In this document: piece by piece, positions 17,875-26,282 of the stretch
How positions within the stretch are numbered: the stretch's first letter is position 1
How the letters are laid out: the number at the start of each line of letters is the position of its first letter
Origin: Desulfosarcina alkanivorans
GTDB lineage: Bacteria; Desulfobacterota; Desulfobacteria; Desulfobacterales; Desulfosarcinaceae
NCBI RefSeq assembly: GCF_009688945.1
Contig: NZ_AP021874.1
Location: forward strand, 5,456,001-5,520,000
Direction of reading: 5' to 3'
Length of the DNA: 64,000 nt
Notes under the pieces: generated by a model
Told to the model about the DNA's origin: nothing
The model's input: only the letters and a program-made list of their open reading frames with translations
Database searches by the model: none
Made by a program: the position numbers and the translations under genes

Positions 17875-18450
17875 TCAGGCGGGCTTGCGGGCATCGACGA
17901 TCAGGGACACGAAGCCCAATCTCCCGTCCCGGTTGCGGTGATCCAGGCGCAGGGACCGGTACACCGGGCCCTGGTCCGGCGACCACTGATGATAATGAAA
18001 GCGGCCCTGTTCGTCGCAATACTCCAGCAGATCAACGGCAAAGCCCGCCTGTTCGAATACATCTGCAAAGCGTCGATAGTCATAAACGATTCGATGACCT
18101 GCCGCCGGGTGGTTTTTGGGGCCCGGCCCGCCGATCCGGGCCGTGCGCTGGTAAGCCGCATCCGGGAAATTGGCATCGGGCACCGCGCAGCGCAGATAGC
18201 CGCCCGGCTTGAGCCAGCGGTAGCACAATCGGGCGGCCGCCCGTCCCTCGGCTTCGGTCAGGTGCTCCCATACATGCTCGCACAAAAAGGCATCCGCCGG
18301 GCGGTGGCCGAAGCTGGCCGCCCAGTCTTCGGGCCGCAGCAGGTCCAGGTTTTTCCTGTGGGTGGCAATCCATCCGGGCCAGCGCTGTTCGCCGGCGCCG
18401 ATGATGATCCGCACCGGTTCGGTGGCCGGTATCCGACTGATGTCTACCAT
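17875..18450 (-). CDS. Class I SAM-dependent methyltransferase
   Basis: 191 residues. The N-terminal strand VRIIIGAGEQRWPGWIATH is a SAM-binding motif I variant. FLCEHVWEHLTEAEGRAAARLC followed by WLKPGGYLRCAVPD corresponds to motifs II and III of the Methyltransf_11 type. It keeps the fold of small-molecule or sugar methyltransferases, but no substrate can be assigned. It is a single gene. Confidence 0.8.
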   Translation of the reverse strand: MVDISRIPATEPVRIIIGAGEQRWPGWIATHRKNLDLLRPEDWAASFGHRPADAFLCEHVWEHLTEAEGRAAARLCYRWLKPGGYLRCAVPDANFPDAAYQRTARIGGPGPKNHPAAGHRIVYDYRRFADVFEQAGFAVDLLEYCDEQGRFHYHQWSPDQGPVYRSLRLDHRNRDGRLGFVSLIVDARKPA

Positions 18451-18945
18451 CGATGATCATCCATCCAAAAAAGCTGATCAAACCGGATTGCCATCCGGCA
18501 TCCGAAAAAAACCATCTTCGCATAGCAGAAAACAGAATATTAAGCAAATGAACAAAACAGGATAAATAGGTGCTGCCGGAAACAAGAGGCGAAGACCCTT
18601 TCATCCGAACTCAAACTGTTTTCCAAAGCAATCATCGACAATGCACGTAGTGATATTGACGCGTTGACGTTTCCAGGTGATTTGGAGTGATGGTTTTCGC
18701 GAACGCCCTGCATAAGACCTACCCGGTGGCGATACGTGGAATTTGAAACAGGGATTGCCCCTCGATTCCCTTATTGACTCATGACGGCGGATTGAATAAA
18801 AACAGATGCGGGATATATCTCTTAATCCCGCAACCGTTTGAGAACAATCCGAGCGTGAAACCACGGAACACACAGGATACACGGAAAGTTTTTTATGCTC
18901 TTTTCTTCCGTGCCGTCCGCGTATTCGGTGGTTTAAGGAGATAAA
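18451..18945. other. Intergenic region, 495 bases
   Basis: No gene is supported here. The last 90 bases hold a CCACGGAA-type repeat. The rest is moderately AT-rich and probably contains the promoters of the divergently oriented neighbours. Confidence 0.5.
18857..18935. repeat. CCACGGAA/TTCCGTGG repeat, copy 4
   Basis: GAAACCACGGAACACACAGG and ACACGGAAAG on the left face CTTCCGTGCC and TATTCGGTGGTTT on the right, with a T-rich centre. The right end runs almost into the TAAGGAG ribosome-binding site of the next gene. Confidence 0.6.
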
Positions 18946-20181
18946 ATGAATTTAGACACCGATTTTATCCGTGCCCAGTACCCGGTTTTTTCCAACCCCG
19001 ACACCGCCCGCTGGGCCATGTTCGAAAACGCCGGCGGCTCCTATGTCCCCCGCCAGGTGGTCGACCGGCTGCACGACTTTTTCCGGTTCACCAAGGTCCA
19101 GCCCTACGGCCCCTTCGAGGCGTCCATCAAGGCCGGCGAGGCCATGGAGGCCGGCTACCGGGCCATGGCCGGGCTGCTCGACTGCCACCCGGACGAGCTG
19201 ACCCTGGGACCCTCCACCACCATGAATTTCTACGTCCTGGCCCAGGCGGTCCGGCCCCTGCTGGAGCCCGGCGACGAGATCATCGTCACCAACCAGGACC
19301 ATGAGGCCAACATCGGGTGCTGGCGGCGGCTGGCCGAGTTCGGCGCGGTGGTCAGGGAGTGGCGGATCGATCCGCAGACCGGCGAGCTGGACATCGAGGA
19401 TCTCAAGGCCCTTGTGGGCAAGCGGACCCGGCTGGTCTGTTTCACCCTCTGCTCCAACATCGTGGGGACCATGCACGATTTTACGGCCATCAGCGACATC
19501 GCCCACGACGCCGGGGCGCTGGCCATCGGCGACGGGGTCTCCTTTGCGCCCCACCGGGTGCTGGACGTCCACAGGAGTGGCCTGGATCTATACCTGTTCA
19601 GCACCTACAAGACCTTCGGAACGCACATCGGGGTCATGTGGGGCCGGCCAGCGGTTCTCGACACACTCGACCCCCAGGGTCACTATTTCAACCGGGACCT
19701 GCCGCATTACAAATTCAACCCGGCCGGTCCGCTGCACGCCCAGATCGGGGCGTTGGCCGGCATCGAGGCATATATCGATGCCGTTTACGATCACCATTTC
19801 AATGACCTGTTGCCCGGCTTTCACGCCCGGGCCGCCCGGGTCTTCGATTTGTTTGCCCGGCACGAGACCCTCCTGGCCAATCGGGTGCTGGAGGCGATAC
19901 GTGCCCTTCCCGGTGCCCGGATCATGGGCCAGGACCGGGCCGTGGAAGGGGCGCGGGCCGCGACCATTGCGTTTACGCTGGAGGGGATGCCTTGCCGCGA
20001 GGTGGTCAAACGCCTGGTGGAAAAGAATCTTGCCGTGCGCAACGGACATTTCTATGCCCTGCGCTGCATCGAGGCACTGGGTATCGAGGACACGGACGAT
20101 GGCATTATCCGCATCAGCCTGGTTCATTACAATTCGCACGGGGAAGTGGATCGGCTGGTGGCAGGGCTGGCAAGTTTGTAA
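18946..20181 (+). CDS. Class V aminotransferase, cysteine desulfurase-like
   Basis: 411 residues, PLP-dependent. The cofactor lysine is in FSTYKTFGTHIGVMWG near residue 225. The N-terminal MFENAGGSYVPRQVVDRL, LTLGPSTTMNFYVLAQ, and NQDHEANIGCWRRLAE match the NifS-like family TIGR01976. The C-terminal part ends with GIIRISLVHYNSHGEVDRL. Canonical IscS/SufS catalytic cysteine loops are not evident, so the substrate may be something other than free cysteine. A TAAGGAG ribosome-binding site precedes the start. It is a single cytoplasmic enzyme with no linked Fe-S genes. Confidence 0.87.
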   Translation: MNLDTDFIRAQYPVFSNPDTARWAMFENAGGSYVPRQVVDRLHDFFRFTKVQPYGPFEASIKAGEAMEAGYRAMAGLLDCHPDELTLGPSTTMNFYVLAQAVRPLLEPGDEIIVTNQDHEANIGCWRRLAEFGAVVREWRIDPQTGELDIEDLKALVGKRTRLVCFTLCSNIVGTMHDFTAISDIAHDAGALAIGDGVSFAPHRVLDVHRSGLDLYLFSTYKTFGTHIGVMWGRPAVLDTLDPQGHYFNRDLPHYKFNPAGPLHAQIGALAGIEAYIDAVYDHHFNDLLPGFHARAARVFDLFARHETLLANRVLEAIRALPGARIMGQDRAVEGARAATIAFTLEGMPCREVVKRLVEKNLAVRNGHFYALRCIEALGIEDTDDGIIRISLVHYNSHGEVDRLVAGLASL

Positions 20182-20442
20182 GGTGTTCAAGAAAATTCAA
20201 ATTACGGTGCTTCTTGGGATATGGTCGAAACCGAAAAGGGAACGCTTCCTGGGAATTGGGCACTGCAAAAAATGATACTCTTGAAGGTATAATATACATT
20301 TATTTCAATATATAACGTTGTTTACAAATTGTACAATAACAATTGAGATTGATCCTTTCATATATCACTCAGATTCTGCGGTGACATCGATAAGTACAAT
20401 TAGTGAACAACGTCCCCAAAAGTCTAAAAAAGGTGTAATCAC

Positions 20443-21312
20443 ATGGAGATTATTGAAAAAGTAAAACAAGAAGGGATTCTTCTGGATGGCGGCATGGGAT
20501 CCATGCTGATCGCCAGGGGGCTCAAGGGGGGCGATTGCGCCGAAAAATGGAATGTCGACCGCCCCGAGGTGATACGGGAGATCCACCAGGCCTATTTTGA
20601 TGCAGGGGCGGACGTGGCGACCGCCAATACATTTGGCGCCTCGTCTCTTAAACTGGAAAAGATGGGCATCAAAGAAAGTATCGAAACCATTAACACCGAA
20701 GCGGTCAAGCACGCCAGGGCAGCATCGAAACCGGGACAATACGTGGCCGGGGATCTGGGGCACGTGGGAGAAATGTTTTCTCCCATGGGCCGCATGACGG
20801 CAGAAAAGGCCAAAGACATTTATGTCCACCATGCCGGAATTATCGAGGCGGCCGGTGTGGACCTGTTTCTTATTGAAACCATCTTTGACCTTAACGAAGC
20901 CATCGTCGCACTGGAGGCGGTGCAGGCGGTCTCTTCAAAGCCGGTTTTTTGTTCTCTCACGTTCAATCAGGCCCCAAAGGGTTTTTTTACGTTGATGGGC
21001 AACCCGGTTGAGGCGAGCATGAAGCAACTTCGGGATGCCGGTGCGGCCGCAGTGGGCGCGAATTGTTCATTGGGAAGTGAAAGTATGATCGGTCTGGCCG
21101 GGCAGATCAGAGAGAGTGTCGACATTCCCGTCATCGTCCAGCCCAACGCGGGCATGCCCCAAACCCGGCCCGATGGCACTGCATTCTATCCCGAGGATGA
21201 GATCCTTTTTGCCGAGAACATAAAAAAAATTAAAGCGCTCGGCGTCGAAATCGTGGGCGGCTGCTGCGGTACCACACCGGCATTTATCCAAAAAATCAGG
21301 GCGTCCTTTTGA
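20443..21312 (+). CDS. Homocysteine S-methyltransferase family protein (MetH N-terminal domain-like)
   Basis: 289 residues, a TIM barrel corresponding to the homocysteine-binding module of MetH. It starts LLDGGMGSMLIARGL and has ATANTFGASSLKLE. The three zinc-binding cysteines are in GANCSLGS and GGCCGTTP. In anaerobes, stand-alone modules of this kind can transfer methyl groups from corrinoid proteins or other donors to homocysteine. No corrinoid protein or other MetH domain lies nearby, so the donor is unknown. AAAAAGG lies in front of the start. The 260-base upstream spacer is AT-rich and contains a TATAAT box (20288-20293) without a clear -35. Confidence 0.87.
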   Translation: MEIIEKVKQEGILLDGGMGSMLIARGLKGGDCAEKWNVDRPEVIREIHQAYFDAGADVATANTFGASSLKLEKMGIKESIETINTEAVKHARAASKPGQYVAGDLGHVGEMFSPMGRMTAEKAKDIYVHHAGIIEAAGVDLFLIETIFDLNEAIVALEAVQAVSSKPVFCSLTFNQAPKGFFTLMGNPVEASMKQLRDAGAAAVGANCSLGSESMIGLAGQIRESVDIPVIVQPNAGMPQTRPDGTAFYPEDEILFAENIKKIKALGVEIVGGCCGTTPAFIQKIRASF

Positions 21313-21411
21313 TTCCGCCATTGGGGTGAACTCGCTCTTGACCCGTGATATCAAGGGCTCGCATGTAAACGAATACAGCCATGTACCATTAAAGAGAAGG
21401 AGGAAGCGCGG

Positions 21412-22026
21412 ATGATTACCGTCGACAGATCAAAAACAGCCCTGCTGGTCATGGATGTGCAGAACGACATCATTCACAAAGACGGGAAGTACAAGGATTT
21501 CGGAACACCGGCTCACGCGGAAGAGAGAGATATTTTCGGAAACATCGGCAAGGTGTTAAAAAAAGCGAGGGAGACCGGGCTGAAGGTGGTGCATGTCAAA
21601 TTCGGGATGCGTGATTTCGATGCGGAAACCCAAAACAACCATACGCCGATTCTCGGCGCGGTAAAGGCGCTCAAGGCCTGTGACCTCAATTCGTGGGGCG
21701 GCGATATCCACGAGGCGTTTACTCCCGTTGAGGGAGAACCTGTCGTAGAAAAGAACCGCGTCAACTCCTTTCAGAATACGAACCTCAAACAGATCCTGGA
21801 TGACGCCGGCATCGATACGCTGGTGATGACCGGCGTGGCCACCAACTACGTGGTCGAGGCAACCGCACGGCATGCCTCCGACGATGAATACCGGGTCATC
21901 ATTGTGGAGGATTGCTGCTCCAGCATGAACCAGGAATTGCATGATTTCAGCGTGACCCACATCCTGCCCAATCTTGGCCAGGTCTGTTCCGCAGACGAGG
22001 TTGTCGCCGCGTTGCAGATGGGTTGA
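21412..22026 (+). CDS. Isochorismatase-fold hydrolase lacking the catalytic cysteine
   Basis: 204 residues. The isochorismatase fold is clear: TALLVMDVQNDII with the catalytic Asp, and the Lys in VVEKNRVNSF. The motif that normally reads TGVATNxCVExTARDA here reads TGVATNYVVEATARHA, so Val replaces the nucleophilic Cys. Members without Cys exist: PhzD-type isochorismate hydrolases use the Asp for vinyl-ether hydrolysis. The reaction is therefore unlikely to be a standard amidase. A strong AGGAGGAA site precedes ATG 21412. An inverted repeat follows the gene (22093-22145). Confidence 0.85.
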   Translation: MITVDRSKTALLVMDVQNDIIHKDGKYKDFGTPAHAEERDIFGNIGKVLKKARETGLKVVHVKFGMRDFDAETQNNHTPILGAVKALKACDLNSWGGDIHEAFTPVEGEPVVEKNRVNSFQNTNLKQILDDAGIDTLVMTGVATNYVVEATARHASDDEYRVIIVEDCCSSMNQELHDFSVTHILPNLGQVCSADEVVAALQMG

Positions 22027-22092
22027 ACGGGCCGTTGAGCCCTGCCATCGACCCGGTGCGATCCCGGGCCGGATGACGTTCCCGGGGGCGTT

Positions 22093-22145
22093 CACATTAC
22101 CTGAGCCGTTACCGCGGGTAAAATGATCAAGGTTCAGGTAATGTG
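22093..22145. terminator. Inverted repeat between convergent genes
   Basis: CACATTACCTGAGCC (22093-22107) and GGTTCAGGTAATGTG (22131-22145) pair over 15 bases with one mismatch and a 23-base loop. Lying between converging genes it could end transcripts from both sides, but it has no T-run, so an operator or small mobile relic is equally possible. Confidence 0.4.
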
Positions 22146-22209
22146 GCGATCACATCGATTCCGGGGGCCATTCGAACCGGTGCTTGCCGTTTAGCGGAGT
22201 TTCCTTCAC

Positions 22210-22899
22210 CTACCCCTGCTCTTTGAGAAGTTGATTTAGCAGTTCATCCGCAACGGCTTCTGATGATGCAGGGTTCTGGCCCGTCAAGAGATTGCCGTCA
22301 ACCTCGATATGACTCTCCCAGTCAGCGCCCTTGCTGTATAAGCCCTGGCTGGACGTGAGCATATCTTCGAGCAAAAAAGGGACGACCTCGGTCAGTTGAA
22401 CGGCTTCTTCTTCGCTGTTGCTGAAGCCGGTCACGCGTTTGCCTTTCACCAGCGGGGCGCCATCCTCCCGTTTCGTATGGCGCAGAACGCCGGGCGCATG
22501 GCAGACCAGCCCCATTGGCTTTCCTTGTCGGTAAAACGCTTCCAGGAGCGAAATGGAATCCTTGTCTTCGGCCAGATCCCAGAGCGGTCCGTGACCTCCC
22601 GGATAGAAAACGGCATCGAAGTCCGCAGGATCGATCGCGTCCAGGCAATGCGTATTGGCGAGCTGTCGTTGAGATTCCTCGTCTTTGCGAAACCGCTCTG
22701 TGGCCGCCGTCTGAAAGTCAGGCGCGTCACTTTTGGGGTCCAGTGGCGGTTTCCCGCCCTTTGGAGAGGCCAGGGTGACGTCGATTTTCCGGTCCTTAAA
22801 AACGTAATACGGGGCCGCGAATTCTTCTAACCAGAAACCGGTTTTGTGTCCCGTGTCGCCAAGTTTATCATGGGATGTGAGAACCATAAGTATTTTCAT
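22210..22899 (-). CDS. DJ-1/PfpI superfamily protein, Hsp31-like
   Basis: 229 residues. It is recognised from ILMVLTSHDKLG, the GHKTGFWLEEFAAPYYVF segment with the catalytic-site Glu, FDAVFYPGGHGPLWDL and the nucleophile elbow GLVCHAPGVLRH. This is the Hsp31/YDR533C-like subgroup, whose members have glutathione-independent glyoxalase (methylglyoxal to lactate) or chaperone activity. It is cytoplasmic. The start lies 27 bases from the stop of the MDR reductase gene on the same strand, so the two form a probable operon for reactive carbonyl defence. Confidence 0.87.
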   Translation of the reverse strand: MKILMVLTSHDKLGDTGHKTGFWLEEFAAPYYVFKDRKIDVTLASPKGGKPPLDPKSDAPDFQTAATERFRKDEESQRQLANTHCLDAIDPADFDAVFYPGGHGPLWDLAEDKDSISLLEAFYRQGKPMGLVCHAPGVLRHTKREDGAPLVKGKRVTGFSNSEEEAVQLTEVVPFLLEDMLTSSQGLYSKGADWESHIEVDGNLLTGQNPASSEAVADELLNQLLKEQG

Positions 22900-22925
22900 G
22901 GTGATTTCCTTTTTTAAGCTGTAAA

Positions 22926-23963
22926 TCAGTGTTCGTTGTTGACGCGGACCACCAGTTTTCCGAAATTCTGACCGTCCAGCATGCCGATAAACGCTTCCGG
23001 TGCATGTTCCAGCCCGTCAACCAGGTGCTCACGGTACTTGATCTGTCCGGTGCTCAGCCATTGGGACATGTCTTTCGCGAATTCGTCGTAGCGGTGGCCG
23101 TAATCGTCAAAGATAATGAATCCCTGAAATTTTAATCGTTTGACTAAAATGGTGCGCATCAGAAGCGACAGGCGGTCCGGTCCATCGGGAAGCTGCGTGG
23201 CATTGTAATGAGAAATCAGCCCGCACACCGGAACCCTGGCTTTTGTGTTGAGCAGCGGCAGGACCGCATCGAGCACCTTGCCACCGACGCTCTCGAAATA
23301 GACGTCAATCCCCTTAGGGCAGGCCTTGCCAAGCTGTTGGGCAAAATCCGCCGATTTGTGATCCAGGCACCGATCAAAACCAAGGACCTCTTTTGCGTAG
23401 TTGCATTTTTCACTGCCCCCGGCGATGCCGACAACCCGGCAGCCTTTCAGCTTCCCGATCTGGCCTACGGTTGCACCCACCGGCCCGGTGGCAGCGGCAA
23501 CGACCAGGGTTTCGCCCCCTTCGGGCTGGCCAATATCCAACAGGCCCATGTAGGCCGTAAACCCCGGCATGCCCAATATCCCCAATGCATGGGAGGCCTT
23601 TTGGGGGTTCTCCCCCAATCGGGTCAGGCCGGTACCATCGGAAAGCGCGTAGTCCTGCCAGCCGCTGTACGCCAGGACCCACTCTCCAGTCTTGAAATCC
23701 GGGTGCCGGGACACTTCAACCCGAGACACCGTTCCCCCCACCATCACTTCATCAACCTTAACCGGATCTGCATAGGATGGCGCATCGCTCATCCTGCCCC
23801 GCATATACGGATCCAGGGAGAGATACACGGTGCGCAGCAGCACCTGGCCGTCAGCCGGTTCAGGCACCGCCACCTTTTCCAACCGGAAATTCTCGGGCAC
23901 CGGGCCTCCCAGTGGCCGCTGTGCCAGTACGATGCGGCGATTGTATTCTTTGCTTTGTGGCAT
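22926..23963 (-). CDS. NADPH-dependent MDR-family oxidoreductase (CurA/leukotriene-B4-dehydrogenase-like)
   Basis: 345 residues. This is a zinc-free medium-chain reductase. The N-terminal part reads NRRIVLAQRPLGGPVPENFRL, then LDPYMRGRMSD, and the NADP-binding Rossmann motif is AAATGPVGATVGQIGKLKG. DVYFESVGGKVLDAVLPLL and the C-terminal KLKFQGFIIFDD fit the same group. Such enzymes reduce the C=C bond of alpha,beta-unsaturated carbonyls. It is followed by the DJ-1-family gene, together suggesting aldehyde/enone detoxification. Confidence 0.88.
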   Translation of the reverse strand: MPQSKEYNRRIVLAQRPLGGPVPENFRLEKVAVPEPADGQVLLRTVYLSLDPYMRGRMSDAPSYADPVKVDEVMVGGTVSRVEVSRHPDFKTGEWVLAYSGWQDYALSDGTGLTRLGENPQKASHALGILGMPGFTAYMGLLDIGQPEGGETLVVAAATGPVGATVGQIGKLKGCRVVGIAGGSEKCNYAKEVLGFDRCLDHKSADFAQQLGKACPKGIDVYFESVGGKVLDAVLPLLNTKARVPVCGLISHYNATQLPDGPDRLSLLMRTILVKRLKFQGFIIFDDYGHRYDEFAKDMSQWLSTGQIKYREHLVDGLEHAPEAFIGMLDGQNFGKLVVRVNNEH

Positions 23964-24270
23964 GGGTTGCTTCCTTTCTTTCAGCAGTACGATGCAGCGC
24001 CTTTTCGATAAAGCGCGTTGAAACGCTCGTGTTGAATGACGCTTTCACTTGTCATCGATATTTTTCATTGATTTACAGACTATAATCACCAATCTGGTTT
24101 TGGCTCGAAGGACTTGGGGGATTTCGGGGTGGACCAATCCAACCGATCATACCCATCTTCAATCGTCGGGGTGCTATCAGGCTATGGGCCCCGGCCTCGT
24201 TGTGATTGACAAAGTGGCGCAGCATCTGGGTTAATGTGATAGAATACCTGCATTACCAAAGGAGGCCAGT
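23964..24270. other. Intergenic region between divergent genes
   Basis: About 300 bases between the MDR reductase (minus) and the Lon-N gene (plus). It is AT-richer than its surroundings, as expected for promoters. I see no gene, strong repeat or clear promoter boxes. Confidence 0.4.
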
Positions 24271-24942
24271 GTGACAGCAATCCACAAGATTCCCATGTTT
24301 CCTTTAGGTCTGGTTCTGCTGCCGGGCATGCTGCTGCCGCTTCACATTTTCGAGGCGCGCTACAGACAGATGATCGCCGACTGCCTGGCGGAAGACCGGC
24401 CGTTCGGGATCGTGCTGTTCGACGGTAAGGCCATCCGCACGGCCGGCTGCACGGCCCGGATCGTCGAGGTGGTCAAGCGCTACGACGACGGCCGCATGGA
24501 TATCCTGGTCCGGGGCGGGGAGCGGTTTGTCATCCGGGAACTGATCGAAGAGCGGGCCTACATGGAGGCGAGGGTCGTGTTTTTCGACGATGGGGACGAG
24601 GCTGCCGACGATGGCATGGACAACGTTATCGAAAACGCCCTGAACCTGCTCAAGCAGACGGTCGATTCCGGTACCGGCGTCGATTCTTCACATCCCGGCG
24701 GCCCTATCGATCCGAAGCCGCTCGCCTTTGCCATCGCGGCCCGGAAAGGGTTTTCGCCTGACGACCGACAGGGTCTGCTGGAGATGACATCCGCCTCCGA
24801 GCGACTGAAAAAATGCGTTCTGGTGCTCTCCCGAATCGTGTCGCGCAACCGGCTGACCCGGGAGATCCAGCAGATGATCGGCGGAAACGGCAACCCGCCG
24901 AAGAGTATTCTCAGGGAACTCGAAGACCTTTTCAAACGGTAA
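24271..24942 (+). CDS. Lon protease N-terminal (substrate-binding) domain protein
   Basis: 223 residues from GTG 24271 behind a strong AAAGGAGG. The start is typical of the stand-alone LonN/LAN domain: IPMFPLGLVLLPGMLLPLHIFEARYRQM, then FGIVLF and DILVRGGERFVI. A helical C-terminal half follows. There is no AAA or protease domain. Stand-alone LonN proteins are widespread and of unclear function, perhaps adaptors for protein quality control. The DUF362 gene begins 28 bases downstream, so co-transcription is likely. Confidence 0.87.
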   Translation: MTAIHKIPMFPLGLVLLPGMLLPLHIFEARYRQMIADCLAEDRPFGIVLFDGKAIRTAGCTARIVEVVKRYDDGRMDILVRGGERFVIRELIEERAYMEARVVFFDDGDEAADDGMDNVIENALNLLKQTVDSGTGVDSSHPGGPIDPKPLAFAIAARKGFSPDDRQGLLEMTSASERLKKCVLVLSRIVSRNRLTREIQQMIGGNGNPPKSILRELEDLFKR

Positions 24943-24970
24943 GAAAAGAGAGAAAAACAAGGAGGTCGCC

Positions 24971-25867
24971 ATGGCTCGGGTGTCGGTGATGCAGGTCGAA
25001 GAGCGAAGGGCAGGCGTCAGGGGGGCGATTGCCGCCCTGGGCCACAACCCGGTGAAGAACAGGACGGTGCTGGTCAAACCCAATTTCAACACGGCCGATC
25101 CGGCGCCCGGTTCCACCCACAACGATACGCTGGCCGCATTGATCGACGGGTTGTGGGAGATGGGCGCCGCTTCCATCAGTCTGGGGGAGCGCAGTTATCC
25201 GCCCACCCGCCTGGTCATGGAACAAAAAGGCATCATGCCGATTCTGGAGAAACGCCAGGTGCGGGTGATCGACTTCGATGACCTGCCTGAAGCCGATTGG
25301 GTTGAATGCCGCCCGGCCGATTCGCACTGGAAGGATGGTTTTCGCATCGCCCGGCCGATCCTCGAGGCGGAATGCCTGGTGTCCACGGGATGCCTGAAGA
25401 CCCATCAGTTCGGCGGTGTCATCACCCTGTCGCTAAAACTGCATGTGGGGGTGGTGACCTCTTTTCGAAACGGGTTTGCCTACATGCAGGAACTGCACGG
25501 TTCACCCTTTCAGCAGGAGATGATCGCCGAGATCAACGCACCCTTTTCGCCCGACCTGATTGTCATGGACGGCATCGACACCTTCGTCGACGGCGGACCG
25601 GCCACGGGAAAACGGGCCAGGGGCAACGTGGTCATGGCGGCCACGGACCGTGTGGCCGCGGATGCCGCCGGTGTGGCCATGCTCAAGCATCTGGGCAGCA
25701 ACCGGGTCATCATGGACTCGGACATCTTCGACCTGGGCCAGATCCAGCGGGCGGCCGAACTGGGCGTCGGGGTCCGCTCCGCGTCGCAAATCGACCTGAT
25801 TCCGGCCGATGATGCCAGCGGGGAACTGACGGCATCGCTGAAAGCCATTCTGGCCAAGGAGCAGTAG
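24971..25867 (+). CDS. DUF362 domain protein
   Basis: 298 residues. The DUF362 fold is recognised from VLVKPNFNTADPAPGSTHND, MGAASISLGERSYP, LVSTGCLKTHQFGGVITLSLK and ADAAGVAMLKHLGSN. Many family members in anaerobes carry extra ferredoxin domains; this one has none. The function is unknown. An AAGGAGGTCGCC site precedes ATG 24971, and the gene follows the LonN gene closely. Confidence 0.85.
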   Translation: MARVSVMQVEERRAGVRGAIAALGHNPVKNRTVLVKPNFNTADPAPGSTHNDTLAALIDGLWEMGAASISLGERSYPPTRLVMEQKGIMPILEKRQVRVIDFDDLPEADWVECRPADSHWKDGFRIARPILEAECLVSTGCLKTHQFGGVITLSLKLHVGVVTSFRNGFAYMQELHGSPFQQEMIAEINAPFSPDLIVMDGIDTFVDGGPATGKRARGNVVMAATDRVAADAAGVAMLKHLGSNRVIMDSDIFDLGQIQRAAELGVGVRSASQIDLIPADDASGELTASLKAILAKEQ

Positions 25868-25907
25868 GCGCATGGAGATAAGTACCGGCCAGGGCGCATA
25901 TAAGCCC

Positions 25908-26040
25908 GTGCTCATCCATAATCGCCCAATTGGGCCCGATATCGGCATCGCGGCCAAAATTTAATCCTCGGAATATCAACCCTATGCCTGCGGGACATCC
26001 CGTGATCTGTGCGGGACGGTGAAATTCCGCGCGCGCGTTC
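25908..26040 (+). repeat. MITE-like repeat, diverged copy A
   Basis: GTGCTCATCCATAATCGCCC at 25908 begins a block that aligns with the reverse complement of the element at 56068-56210. Shared stretches include CCGATATC, CAAAATTT, ATCCTCGGAATATCA, ATGCCTGCGG and GCGCGC. The right end is poorly conserved. It fills part of the 415-base spacer between the convergent DUF362 and HMG-CoA lyase genes, where no gene is seen. Confidence 0.7.
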
Positions 26041-26282
26041 CCGTCCCGTCTGGGGTTCAGCAGGAGATATCGACCCAATGTGCCCGTTTCCGGACGGACA
26101 CAGGGCAGGTCGCGGGGCTCAGTGATCTCAGTATTGTCTTTGCCGTTTTTATGGGCGGGGGGTCTCAATTCGCAAGACAACCCGATCCGGCTTTTTTCCG
26201 CATGGTCATTTGTCAGGGGATAGCTGATCACCATTGCCGGCTGACCCTGTTTTCGCCCGGTGTGGCCGGATCCATCGGGACC

